DNA from: Opitutia bacterium UBA5964
Lineage (GTDB): Bacteria; Verrucomicrobiota; Verrucomicrobiia; Opitutales; Coraliomargaritaceae
DNA length: 22,325 bases
Direction: 5' to 3'
NCBI GenBank assembly: GCA_002430605.1
Contig: DJBY01000065.1
Span: forward strand, 1-22,325
The notes under the pieces were generated by a model. The model was not told the DNA's origin, ran no database searches, and saw only the letters and a program-made list of their open reading frames with translations. The first letter of the stretch is position 1, and each line of letters opens with the position of its first letter. Of the stretch, positions 6,595 to 13,599 are shown piece after piece. Both the position numbers and the translations under genes were made by a program.

Positions 6595-7779
6595 TTAGCT
6601 CGCTTGAATATTGCGATATACTTCGCGAGCGATGACGAGTTCTTCGTTAGCCGGGATGACGACGACTTTAATAGTCGAGTCGTCGGCACTGATGACACCT
6701 TCCGCTCCGCGAATCACCTTCGCATTACGTTCAGAGTCGATTTTAACGCCGAGACCTTCGAGGCCGGCGCACACTGCCGCACGAAGCACGGGATCGTTTT
6801 CGCCCATGCCTGCGGTAAATGAAATCACTTCGGCGCCGCCCATCTTAAAGAAGAAAGAGCCTGCCCAGTGACGGATGCTATCGGTGAGCACATCAATCGC
6901 GAGTTGAGCATTCGCATTACCTGCGGCTGCTGCTTGGTCGATATCACGTGCATCGTTACTGACTTGAGACAGTCCCAGTAGGCCACTCTCTTTGTTGAGC
7001 TGACGTTCAGCTTCCTCTACGGAAAGGCCGAGCATTTTACTCACATAAGGAATCACCATCGAGTCGAGATCACCAACGCGGTTGTTTTGCGGCAAACCAC
7101 TCTGAGGACTGAACCCCATACTGGAACCGATCGCAACACCGTTGTTAATACCGACGACCGAACTGCTACCACCTAGGTGGCAAGAAATCACTCGCACAGG
7201 ATCACCGTTGTATTCGCCCGGGCCGTCAACATAGAGACGACGAGCACGTTCCGCCACGACCTCATTGCCAAGCAGCTCAGCAGAGCGTTCGGCGATGAAT
7301 TTGTGGCTGGCACCGTGGAAGCCATAGCGACGAATACCTAGATCACGCCACGTTTGTGGGATGGCGTATGTCGAGGATGCATCACTAGTCCACTGGAAGA
7401 ATGCAGTCTCAAAGAGAGCGACACGCTTTACAGTGGGAAGCTTTTCGGAGAAGCAGCGAATACCTTCGGAATAGGCTGGGTTGTGAGCGGGAGCAACCTC
7501 CTTGAAGCCGTCGAGGGCTTCAAGGACGCGCTCATCCGCGGCAACACAACCACTTAGATCTTTTCCGAGGACGGTTTTAAAACCGACTGCGTCAAGATCT
7601 TCACCGGACTGAAGATGACCTTCGCCGACCAAAGTCTCGAGCATTTGCTCAATACACGGGGTGTATTCAGTCACGCGCTCAAAGCCTCCAGTAGCCAATA
7701 GATTAGCAACAGTATCGCTCATCTCAAAAAGACGATACTTAAAGGAGGTGGAACCGAGATTGGCGATTAGGATCTTCAT
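6595..7779 (-). CDS. ackA: Divergent acetate-kinase family enzyme (presumed lactyl-/acyl-phosphate to ATP)
   Basis: 394 aa from the ATG at 7779, which gives the standard N-terminus MKILIANLGSTSFKYRLF; a longer frame from 7839 runs through the repeat array and is rejected. Expected role: acyl-phosphate plus ADP to carboxylate plus ATP, the last step of the BMC pathway. Family motifs kept: RYGFHGASH (151-159, His155), SMGFSPQSGLP (220-230), FTAGMGEN, and IPANEELVIAREV near the C-terminus. Several catalytic positions differ from E. coli AckA: the GHRIVHGG segment is GFKTVLGK (Lys68 in place of the substrate Arg), FDTAFH is FETAFF (Glu124 and Phe128), and HLGNG is HLGGS. Arg234 in NNRVGDLD is kept. 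These changes suggest a different acyl group, probably lactyl, or altered kinetics. It is separated from the next BMC-H by a repeat-filled 81-base spacer. Confidence 0.88.
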   Translation of the reverse strand: MKILIANLGSTSFKYRLFEMSDTVANLLATGGFERVTEYTPCIEQMLETLVGEGHLQSGEDLDAVGFKTVLGKDLSGCVAADERVLEALDGFKEVAPAHNPAYSEGIRCFSEKLPTVKRVALFETAFFQWTSDASSTYAIPQTWRDLGIRRYGFHGASHKFIAERSAELLGNEVVAERARRLYVDGPGEYNGDPVRVISCHLGGSSSVVGINNGVAIGSSMGFSPQSGLPQNNRVGDLDSMVIPYVSKMLGLSVEEAERQLNKESGLLGLSQVSNDARDIDQAAAAGNANAQLAIDVLTDSIRHWAGSFFFKMGGAEVISFTAGMGENDPVLRAAVCAGLEGLGVKIDSERNAKVIRGAEGVISADDSTIKVVVIPANEELVIAREVYRNIQAS

Positions 7780-7788
7780 AAGAGAGTT

Positions 7789-7860
7789 TTTAAGTTCTCG
7801 GTTGGACGGTTCCCAGTTAAATAAACCGAAAACTGACAAACCGAAAACTGCTAAACCGAA
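7789..7860. repeat. Inverted pair of 15-nt repeat arrays without an intervening gene
   Basis: On the right are two full and one partial plus-strand units: AAACCGAAAACTGAC (7823-7837), AAACCGAAAACTGCT (7838-7852) and AAACCGAA (7853-7860). On the left are two units that match only on the minus strand: AACTGGGAACCGTCC (complement of 7804-7818) and AACCGAGAACTTAAA (complement of 7789-7803). The two half-arrays face each other across four bases. Period, core and inverted layout are like the arrays flanking the four-helix-bundle gene at 2247-2291 and 2689-2733. The element fills the spacer between the kinase and a BMC-H gene and could fold into a hairpin in the operon mRNA. Confidence 0.7.
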
Positions 7861-8139
7861 TTAACCAATCCAGCTACCGAGCTTAGAGAGGTCGTCGTGT
7901 GGACGAGGAATTACCTGAACGGCAACGACTTCGCCGATAGCGCCAGCAGCGTCAGCGCCAGCTTCCACCGCAGCTTTAACAGCAGCGACATCGCCAGTGA
8001 AGAAAGCAGTCACAAGACCACTTCCGATTTTTTCCCAGCCAGTCAATGTAACGTCAGCTGATTTTAGTGCGGCATCGGATGCTTCCATGAGGCATACGAA
8101 GCCCTTGCATTCGATCATTCCTATTGCTTGTTTAGCCAT
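7861..8139 (-). CDS. BMC-H hexameric shell protein, 92 aa paralogue
   Basis: Single BMC domain. Start MAKQAIGMIECKGFVCLMEA; edge lysine K26 in DAALKSADVTL; pore segment FFTGDVAAVKAAVEAG; closing VQVIPRPHDDLSKL. Its first ten residues and its PRPHDD end are close to the 101-aa paralogue, so the two probably arose by duplication. The pore region begins FFTG instead of VITG. The ATG is preceded by AGGGA about ten bases upstream, one of the few Shine-Dalgarno-like sequences in the operon. The stop lies at the edge of the repeat array at 7789-7860. Confidence 0.94.
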   Translation of the reverse strand: MAKQAIGMIECKGFVCLMEASDAALKSADVTLTGWEKIGSGLVTAFFTGDVAAVKAAVEAGADAAGAIGEVVAVQVIPRPHDDLSKLGSWIG

Positions 8140-8159
8140 AATATTTGTTTCCCTAAGGG

Positions 8160-8429
8160 TTATACTTGAAAGTATTTAAGAAGGTCGTCGTGTGGACGAG
8201 CGATAACGTGCGATGCAACCAACTCGCCTGCGCGATTTGCTGCTTCCGCACCAGCTTCGACGGCTGCTTTAACGCTGCCGACATCACCTTTGACAATAAC
8301 GGTCAAAAAGCCGCCGCCAATGGAGATTTGCTTTACAAGGCTAACTGACGCGGCCTTCGCCATTGCGTCACTTGCTTCGATTGAGCCAGTGAGGCCCTTT
8401 GTTTCTACCAATCCGATGGATTCACTCAT
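8160..8429 (-). CDS. BMC-H hexameric shell protein, 89 aa paralogue
   Basis: Single BMC domain and the first shell gene to be transcribed. Start MSESIGLVETKGLTGSIEA; edge lysine K25 in DAMAKAASVSL; pore segment VIVKGDVGSVKAAVEAG, with a lysine just before the GDV turn that the other two paralogues lack; closing SHVIARPHDDLLKYF. The basic residue at the pore mouth could favour passage of phosphorylated sugars or other anions, but this is inference. It lies 43 bases after pduL and 20 bases before the 92-aa paralogue. Confidence 0.94.
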   Translation of the reverse strand: MSESIGLVETKGLTGSIEASDAMAKAASVSLVKQISIGGGFLTVIVKGDVGSVKAAVEAGAEAANRAGELVASHVIARPHDDLLKYFQV

Positions 8430-8472
8430 GATATATTTGGTTTGTGGTTATGTGTGTTGAAATGAGAGTTGT

Positions 8473-9150
8473 TTATTTGATCAGCTCACAGGGAGTCTGA
8501 TCCGAAAAGCCACATGCGTTGCCCTCGTCTGTGTCGATATGAACTTCGAGCTTAAAGGCAGGGTCTACACGAACAAAGATCTGATCGAAAGTAACGCCAA
8601 TGTCGCCACCGACGCGGAGTTTCATGTACGATTTGTTTTCGACGCCGTAATAGGCAGCATCTGCAGGCGCCATGTGCACGTGCGGGGCAGCGCGAATCAC
8701 ACCTTTGTCCATCTCAAGGAAACCAGCAGGCCCCATCAGCATGCAACCTGGTGTGCCCTCGATGTCGCCCGAGTTGCGGATTGGAATCTTAAAACCAAGC
8801 GAGATCGCATCGGTATAAGCGAGCTCGACCTGATCGAAATCACGGCAAGGACCAAGAATGCGGAGATTCGAAATCACCCGACTACGCGGCCCGATCATCG
8901 TGACCGATTCCTTGGCAGCAAATTGACCATCCATGTAGAGATCTTTCATTGGGGTCAACTGGTGGCCTTTACCAAAAAGCAGTTCGACCGAAGCTTGAGA
9001 AAGATGACAATGGCGCGCACTGATATTAACGACCAATGGGTTAGGACCCGCGGAGGCCGACCTCGACACGCTAGCTGTAACGGTATTTCTCCGCAGGCTA
9101 GCGCGAACGAGTTGCTCTACCTGGCTACGATTTAAAAGTTGATGACTCAT
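8473..9150 (-). CDS. pduL: PduL-type phosphotransacylase (acyl-CoA to acyl-phosphate)
   Basis: 225 aa from the ATG at 9150; the longer frame from 9252 adds a Cys/aromatic-rich stretch translated from the promoter region and is rejected. Reaction: acyl-CoA plus phosphate to acyl-phosphate plus CoA, recycling CoA within the shell. The N-terminal helix LLNRSQVEQLVRASLRR (5-21) is a probable encapsulation peptide. Zinc-ligand candidates fit the known di-zinc PduL site: His47 and His49 (ARHCHL), Glu109, His157 and His159 (HVHM), and His204 in EVHIDTDEGNA. Arg125 in IRNSGDIEGTPG is the probable phosphate-binding arginine. First gene of the BMC operon, facing the DeoR regulator across 115 bases. Confidence 0.94.
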   Translation of the reverse strand: MSHQLLNRSQVEQLVRASLRRNTVTASVSRSASAGPNPLVVNISARHCHLSQASVELLFGKGHQLTPMKDLYMDGQFAAKESVTMIGPRSRVISNLRILGPCRDFDQVELAYTDAISLGFKIPIRNSGDIEGTPGCMLMGPAGFLEMDKGVIRAAPHVHMAPADAAYYGVENKSYMKLRVGGDIGVTFDQIFVRVDPAFKLEVHIDTDEGNACGFSDQTPCELIK

Positions 9151-9265
9151 GTTGAAATGATTGGAGAAATGTTGGAATTCACAATAAACCCAAATAAATC
9201 CACATAAGTCAACATATATCTTGCAACAACAAAGAAATAACCAAATAAACATAACATAACCCGCT
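9151..9265. promoter_or_regulatory. Divergent promoter/operator region between the BMC operon and deoR-type gene
   Basis: 115 AT-rich bases between opposing starts. Minus strand: TTGACT (9207-9212) and TTTATT (9183-9188) separated by 18 bases form a plausible sigma-70 promoter for pduL. Overlapping that -10 are direct repeats AATAAACCC (9183-9191) and AATAAATCC (9193-9201), ten bases apart. A CCAAATAAA motif at 9190-9198 recurs at 9241-9249, 51 bases away, about five helical turns. DeoR-family repressors often bind tandem direct repeats and can loop DNA, so these are candidate operators for the adjacent regulator. No confident promoter for deoR itself is visible. Confidence 0.5.
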
Positions 9266-10024
9266 ATGCTAGCACAAGAACGTCATCTACAAATCCTACA
9301 ACTCCTTGAAGAACAAGGAACTGTACGTACCGTCGACCTTGCGGAACAGTTTCAATGTACCGACGAAACGATTCGACGCGATTTGCAGATTCTCTCCGAC
9401 AATAATCAGCTCGCACGTGTGCATGGTGGCGCTAGCAGTCTCAATGGCCGCCCTCTGCTGCAATCTTTCACCGAACGCCGTGCGCTCAACGTCGACCAGA
9501 AGCAAGCCATCGCCAAAGCGGCGCTGGAATTAATTACTCCAGGACAAACCTACGCGTTTGATAGTAGTACGACTGCCTTTGCACTGGTATCGGCACTGCC
9601 CGATCTGCCTTACCGAGTCGTCACCAACGCCTTCGCCGTGCTCGAGCATATCGCACAAATGGGGAATGTGGAGCTCATCTCCACCGGCGGCCGCTACCAC
9701 CCGAAGACGCAGACCTTCACCCGCAGCGATAGTTATGTGACCTTACAGCGGCACAACATCAACATTGCCTTCATTTCGTGTATCGGACTCGACATCGAAC
9801 GCGGGGCGAGCGAAGGCTTCGAAGAACAGGCGGGCTTCAAAGAGATATTGGTGCAATTAGCCAAGGAGGTGGTGCTCATGGTTGATTCGAGCAAATTGAA
9901 TACATGCTCCGAATACTTTTTTGCAGAGCTTAAAGATTTAACCCACATCATCACAGATAGCGGAGCCTCAGCGGAATACGTCGCAGCACTCCGAAGCCAC
10001 GGATGCAAAGTGACGCTCGCGTAA
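9266..10024 (+). CDS. DeoR-family transcriptional regulator of the BMC/rhamnose cluster
   Basis: 252 aa, the usual length. An N-terminal DeoR winged helix-turn-helix covers about 5-58: ERHLQILQLLEEQGTVRTVDLAEQF, then TDETIRRDLQIL and the family signature ARVHGGAS. The C-terminal sugar-phosphate-sensing domain (about 75-250) has AIAKAALELITPGQTYAFDSSTT, NAFAVLEHIA, and the GGRY segment. Proteins of this family are usually repressors released by a phosphorylated intermediate. Here the likely ligand is a ketose-1-phosphate or lactaldehyde-derived metabolite (inferred). It is transcribed away from the BMC operon, with rhaB 52 bases downstream, a layout that allows control in both directions. Confidence 0.93.
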   Translation: MLAQERHLQILQLLEEQGTVRTVDLAEQFQCTDETIRRDLQILSDNNQLARVHGGASSLNGRPLLQSFTERRALNVDQKQAIAKAALELITPGQTYAFDSSTTAFALVSALPDLPYRVVTNAFAVLEHIAQMGNVELISTGGRYHPKTQTFTRSDSYVTLQRHNINIAFISCIGLDIERGASEGFEEQAGFKEILVQLAKEVVLMVDSSKLNTCSEYFFAELKDLTHIITDSGASAEYVAALRSHGCKVTLA

Positions 10025-10035
10025 TAAAAACACTC

Positions 10036-10049
10036 TGTACTAAAGTACA
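10036..10049. promoter_or_regulatory. Palindrome TGTACT-AA-AGTACA between deoR and rhaB
   Basis: A perfect 6-bp inverted repeat with a 2-base centre, 28 bases before the rhaB start. There is no T-tract after it, so it is unlikely to be a terminator. It could be a protein-binding site or chance; nothing else in the window repeats it. Confidence 0.25.
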
Positions 10050-10076
10050 CTCCCCATCTAAACCCACTCGCCAATT

Positions 10077-11555
10077 ATGAGTCAGAATAAAATATATCTC
10101 GCAATCGACCTCGGCGCAGGCAGCGGCCGCGTCCTAGCGGGCGAATTTGATGGCACTCGCATTGAACTTCACGAGCTGAACCGCTTTGATAATACACCCG
10201 TGCAACTCCCCAGCGGATGGCACTGGAACATCGCCGCGCTGTATCAGAGCATTTTGGAAGGCCTCAAGAAGGCCGCAGAGATTTACGGCAACAGCGCGAT
10301 TAGCATTGGCATCGATACCTGGGGTGTGGACTACGGGCTGTTCGATAAAGACGGGCGCATGCTCGGTCTACCTTATCAGTATCGCGACAATCGCACCGAT
10401 GGTATGATGGCTGCCGCCTTCGCTAAAGTGCCCAAACAAGAAATCTACGACGCCACCGGCGTACAGTTTATGTTCTTCAATTCCATCTTTCAACTCCTGT
10501 CAGATGTGGAAACCAAGAACCCCGCACTGAATCTTGCTGAAGACTTACTCTTCATGCCCGACCTGCTAGGATATTGGTTGACTGGGAACAAGACGCAGGA
10601 ACGCAGCATCGCCAGCACGACTCAATTGTACAACCCTAAGCTCAAAGATTGGGACTATGCGCTGATTGAGAAACTGGGGCTACCGAAGAAACTATTTAAA
10701 ACCATCAGCGACCCCGGCGACACCCTCGGCGCACTCAGTGCAGACGTAATTAGCGCCACTGGCCTCAGCCACACAAAGGTCATCACCGTCGCCGGACACG
10801 ATACCGCCAGCGCCGTAGCAGCGGTGCCGAGCCAAGCCAAGACACCTGCCTTTCTCAGCAGCGGCACTTGGTCACTGATGGGATTGGAGCTGCAACAGCC
10901 GATTATTAATGAGCAATCCTTTGCCGACGCTTTCACCAATGAAATCGGCATCAACGGCACTGTGCGTTTCCTTAAAAATATCTGCGGACTATGGCTCATT
11001 CAAGAATCGAAGCGCTTCTGGCTGGCTGAAGGCCAAGACGTGGCTTACGCTAAAATGGCGGCGCTTGCCAGCGAGGCCGAGCCGTTCCGCTCACTGATCA
11101 ACCCAGACGATCCGCGCTTCATTGAGTCAGGTCGTATGCCAGAAAAAATTCAAGAATTCTGCCGTGAAACCGGCCAACTGGTGCCAGAATCGAAAGGCGA
11201 AATCATTCGCTGCATCTACGAAAGCCTCGCGCTACGTTACAATCAAGTGTGGCACAGCCTCATGCAGTATGTCGACGAAGCACCGACCACACTGCACATT
11301 GTCGGCGGCGGGTGTCAGGACAATCTTCTCAATCAATTCGCAGCCAATGCGATTGGAGTTAAAGTCGCGGCCTGCCCAGTCGAAGCCACTGGCCTAGGCA
11401 ATATAATGGTGCAAATGCTCGCTGACGGTGCCATCGCCGACGTCACTGAAGGTCGCGCCATCGTACTCAATTCATCTCTGGTACAAACCTTCGAGCCCGC
11501 CGATCAAGTGGTCTGGGCCCAAGCGAAAGTCCAATTTTCAATGATCTGCAAATAG
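10077..11555 (+). CDS. rhaB: Rhamnulokinase
   Basis: 492 aa, the normal length for RhaB in the FGGY kinase family. Phosphorylates L-rhamnulose to L-rhamnulose-1-phosphate with ATP, in the cytosol, supplying the substrate of the BMC aldolase. Visible motifs: phosphate-1 loop AIDLGAGSGRVLAGEFDG (9-26); RhaB-type GIDTWGVDYGLFD (78-90); YRDNRTDGMM (102-111); catalytic Asp242 in AGHDTASAV; SSGTWSLMGLE, the second phosphate loop; and HIVGGGCQDNLLNQ in the C-terminal lobe. No rhamnose isomerase, mutarotase or transporter is present, so the rest of the route must lie elsewhere. It is followed after 19 bases by mqo in the same direction, suggesting cotranscription. Confidence 0.95.
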   Translation: MSQNKIYLAIDLGAGSGRVLAGEFDGTRIELHELNRFDNTPVQLPSGWHWNIAALYQSILEGLKKAAEIYGNSAISIGIDTWGVDYGLFDKDGRMLGLPYQYRDNRTDGMMAAAFAKVPKQEIYDATGVQFMFFNSIFQLLSDVETKNPALNLAEDLLFMPDLLGYWLTGNKTQERSIASTTQLYNPKLKDWDYALIEKLGLPKKLFKTISDPGDTLGALSADVISATGLSHTKVITVAGHDTASAVAAVPSQAKTPAFLSSGTWSLMGLELQQPIINEQSFADAFTNEIGINGTVRFLKNICGLWLIQESKRFWLAEGQDVAYAKMAALASEAEPFRSLINPDDPRFIESGRMPEKIQEFCRETGQLVPESKGEIIRCIYESLALRYNQVWHSLMQYVDEAPTTLHIVGGGCQDNLLNQFAANAIGVKVAACPVEATGLGNIMVQMLADGAIADVTEGRAIVLNSSLVQTFEPADQVVWAQAKVQFSMICK

Positions 11556-11574
11556 TACCGCTGAGTTTTATATT

Positions 11575-13074
11575 ATGAAAAGTCCCAACCACATCGAAAA
11601 TCCCGACGTCATACTGATTGGTAGCGGCATCATGTCGGCCACACTTGGCTCTATGCTCAAGGAACTGAATCCAGAGTTGCGTGTTCAGCTCTACGAAATG
11701 ACTGAAGGATTCGGCAAAGAAGCATCCAATGGCTGGCACAATGCCGGCACCGGCCACGCAGGTATTTGCGAACTTAGCTACACGCCAGACCGCGGTCCTG
11801 ACGGCGAAGTCGAGGTCAGCAAGGCCATCGAGATTTTCCATCAGTTCGAACATTCGAAACAATTCTGGGGGCATGCGGCCCGCACTGGTATGATTGAAAA
11901 CCTCGAGGATTTCATCAATCCAGTGCCGCATATTAGCTTTGTCTACGGACAAGAACAAGTCGACTTCCTGCGCTCACGGTTCAACAACCTTAAGAAGCAT
12001 CACTTCTTTGAAGAGATGACCTACACGGAAGATCGCGAAACCATTCGAGAGTGGGCACCACTCCTACTGCAGGGGCGTGATGATACACCTATCGCAGCCA
12101 CAAAGATGGATCGCGGCACCGACATTAATTACGGGGCACTCTCCGCCAAGCTAATCACCTGGCTGGGCAATCAAGACGGCTGTGGCTACGCAACCAGCCA
12201 CCGGATCACCGACATCACCAAGACAGGTGAGCGCTGGACTGTTGCAGTTAAAGACCTCAAGACCAAACAAACATTTACCAATACCGCTAAGTTCATCTTC
12301 ATCGGTGCAGGCGGCGGCAGTCTGCCCCTTCTGCAAAAGTCTGGCATCAAAGAAAGCAAAGGCTTCGGCGGCTTCCCGATCGGCGGACAATGGCTCATTT
12401 CTGATAAGCCAGAAATCGTCGCACAGCACATGGCTAAAGTCTATGGCATGTCTCCCGGCGCGGCACCGACAATGGCGGTACCACACCTCGACACTCGTAT
12501 CATCGATGGTAAGAAAGCCATCTTGTTTGGACCGTATGCGGCATGGACGACCAAGTTCCTGCACGTCGAAGGCAAATTCACCGACCTCCCCCGCTCGATT
12601 CGAACCGATAACATTGCTTCGCTAATCAAGGTTGGATTACACAACATTCCGCTGGTTCGCTACTTGATGCAACAGGGCACACAGAGCATGTCCACCCGCA
12701 TGAAAGAGCTGCGGGCATTCTTCCCTGAGGCGAATCAAGCCGACTGGAAACTCATCGACGCCGGCATTCGCGTCCAAGCGATCAAGAAAGAGGACGGCGA
12801 CGCTGGTATCGTCCACTTCGGTACGGAAGTACTCACCTCGGAAGATCGTTCGATATCTGCACTACTGGGAGCCTCTCCCGGCGCGTCCGTTTCAGCCAAC
12901 ATCATTCTTGAAATCATCAAGCGCTGTTTCGCTGACACACTCAAAACGGAAGAAGGACACAATCGCATGAAGGCCATGATTCCGTCCTTCGATGAAGACC
13001 TCCGCGTACCAGAAATGGCAGCGCGTCAACGCGAACTCAGCGAACACGCATTTAAGTCACTCAACTGTATTTAA
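11575..13074 (+). CDS. mqo: Malate:quinone oxidoreductase
   Basis: 499 aa, full length. A peripheral membrane FAD enzyme that oxidises malate to oxaloacetate and reduces quinone. Motifs: FAD-binding DVILIGSGIMSATLGSMLK (11-29); the family-specific NGWHNAGTGHAGICELSYT (53-71); TDINYGALSAKLI; FIFIGAGGGSLPLLQKSGI; GFGGFPIGGQWL; FGPYAAWTTKFLHVEG; and GASPGASVSA near the C-terminus. Together they leave little doubt. It lies 19 bases after rhaB, an uncommon partner, in the regulator-rhaB-mqo group opposite the BMC operon that ends with mdh. With MDH running towards malate, MQO would re-oxidise malate and send the electrons to the respiratory chain (inference). Confidence 0.96.
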   Translation: MKSPNHIENPDVILIGSGIMSATLGSMLKELNPELRVQLYEMTEGFGKEASNGWHNAGTGHAGICELSYTPDRGPDGEVEVSKAIEIFHQFEHSKQFWGHAARTGMIENLEDFINPVPHISFVYGQEQVDFLRSRFNNLKKHHFFEEMTYTEDRETIREWAPLLLQGRDDTPIAATKMDRGTDINYGALSAKLITWLGNQDGCGYATSHRITDITKTGERWTVAVKDLKTKQTFTNTAKFIFIGAGGGSLPLLQKSGIKESKGFGGFPIGGQWLISDKPEIVAQHMAKVYGMSPGAAPTMAVPHLDTRIIDGKKAILFGPYAAWTTKFLHVEGKFTDLPRSIRTDNIASLIKVGLHNIPLVRYLMQQGTQSMSTRMKELRAFFPEANQADWKLIDAGIRVQAIKKEDGDAGIVHFGTEVLTSEDRSISALLGASPGASVSANIILEIIKRCFADTLKTEEGHNRMKAMIPSFDEDLRVPEMAARQRELSEHAFKSLNCI

Positions 13075-13095
13075 GTGAGCTGCATCGTCGCTGAT

Positions 13096-13500
13096 CGATC
13101 ATTCATGATTAGATCGGCTTCGATGCGTTGCTGGCTTACACTCCGGATATTGCCGTTGCATACAGCACCGCAGGGAGCCGAGGCAATTGCTATCCCAGAG
13201 TGCCAAGCCAATAGCATTTGCTCCGCAGGCACTGACGACAGCGTCAATGGCGGCAGCATCTGCATATCGTGCGGGAATCTGCCGATCCAGCAGCGTCTTG
13301 CGGTGGCGTATGCGACCTTCTTCGTCGCGCAAGGCACACAGGCCCAGCCAAGGAGCAACTAATTGCGCATAGCGAAAACCGCCACTGACAAATAGTCCGA
13401 GCGCGAGTCAGTGCACCAGCAACCACTGGGCAGCTCCTCGGACAGCGAGTCAACTGCCCGAAGCCATCGGATCCGTGCGTCAGCGATGCAAGGACTGCAA
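13096..13500 (-). pseudogene. Possible gene remnant, family unknown
   Basis: On the minus strand one frame reads LALGLFVSGGFRYAQLVAP, WLGLCALRDEEGRIRHRK and IPARYADAAAIDAVVSACGA, which has natural protein character. It has no ATG, is preceded by an in-frame TGA, and further upstream the same frame has two more stops (around QSLHR and MASGS). After GLALWDS the character degrades. This pattern fits a degraded gene, but I do not recognise the family and GC-rich chance frames can look similar. Confidence 0.3.
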
Positions 13501-13511
13501 ACGTCAGTGTT

Positions 13512-13550
13512 ATATCAGGTCACATTTTTTATTAAAATGTGAAGTGATAT
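13512..13550. promoter_or_regulatory. 39-base interrupted palindrome upstream of the phosphatase gene
   Basis: Outer arms ATATCA (13512-13517) and TGATAT (13545-13550) enclose a 2-base mismatch on each side, then inner arms TCACATTTT (13520-13528) and AAAATGTGA (13534-13542) around TTATT. Fifteen of seventeen arm positions pair. It lies 50 bases before the ATG at 13600, too far for a ribosome-site hairpin and in the right place for a dimeric regulator site. No T-tract follows the complete structure, so a terminator for mqo is less likely, although the inner hairpin is A/T-flanked. Confidence 0.45.
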
Positions 13551-13599
13551 TATCGACAGACAGGCGAACCAGGGTAACCTAATAGGTAAACTCACTACT

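Larger units (their letters stand above)
13075..13599. other. Gene-free stretch between mqo and the phosphatase gene
   Basis: 525 bases. Short frames exist on both strands but none has a good start, a recognisable family or consistent coding character over its length. The 13096-13500 part looks like decayed coding DNA on the minus strand, and 13512-13550 is a strong inverted repeat upstream of the phosphatase; both are listed separately. Confidence 0.5.

Noticed and set aside
7741..7750. Shine-Dalgarno-like AAAGGAGGTG on the plus strand
   Set aside because: It lies inside the kinase gene on the non-coding strand and no plus-strand gene follows; it is chance.
7780..7839. 20-residue N-terminal extension of the kinase
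   Set aside because: It runs through the 15-nt repeat array; the family N-terminus begins at the ATG at 7779.
8539..9135. Plus-strand reading frame of 198 codons
   Set aside because: Antisense to pduL, which has all its zinc-ligand motifs in the other frame.
9151..9252. 34-residue N-terminal extension of PduL
   Set aside because: Cys- and aromatic-rich translation of the AT-rich promoter region. The ATG at 9150 begins directly before the encapsulation helix.
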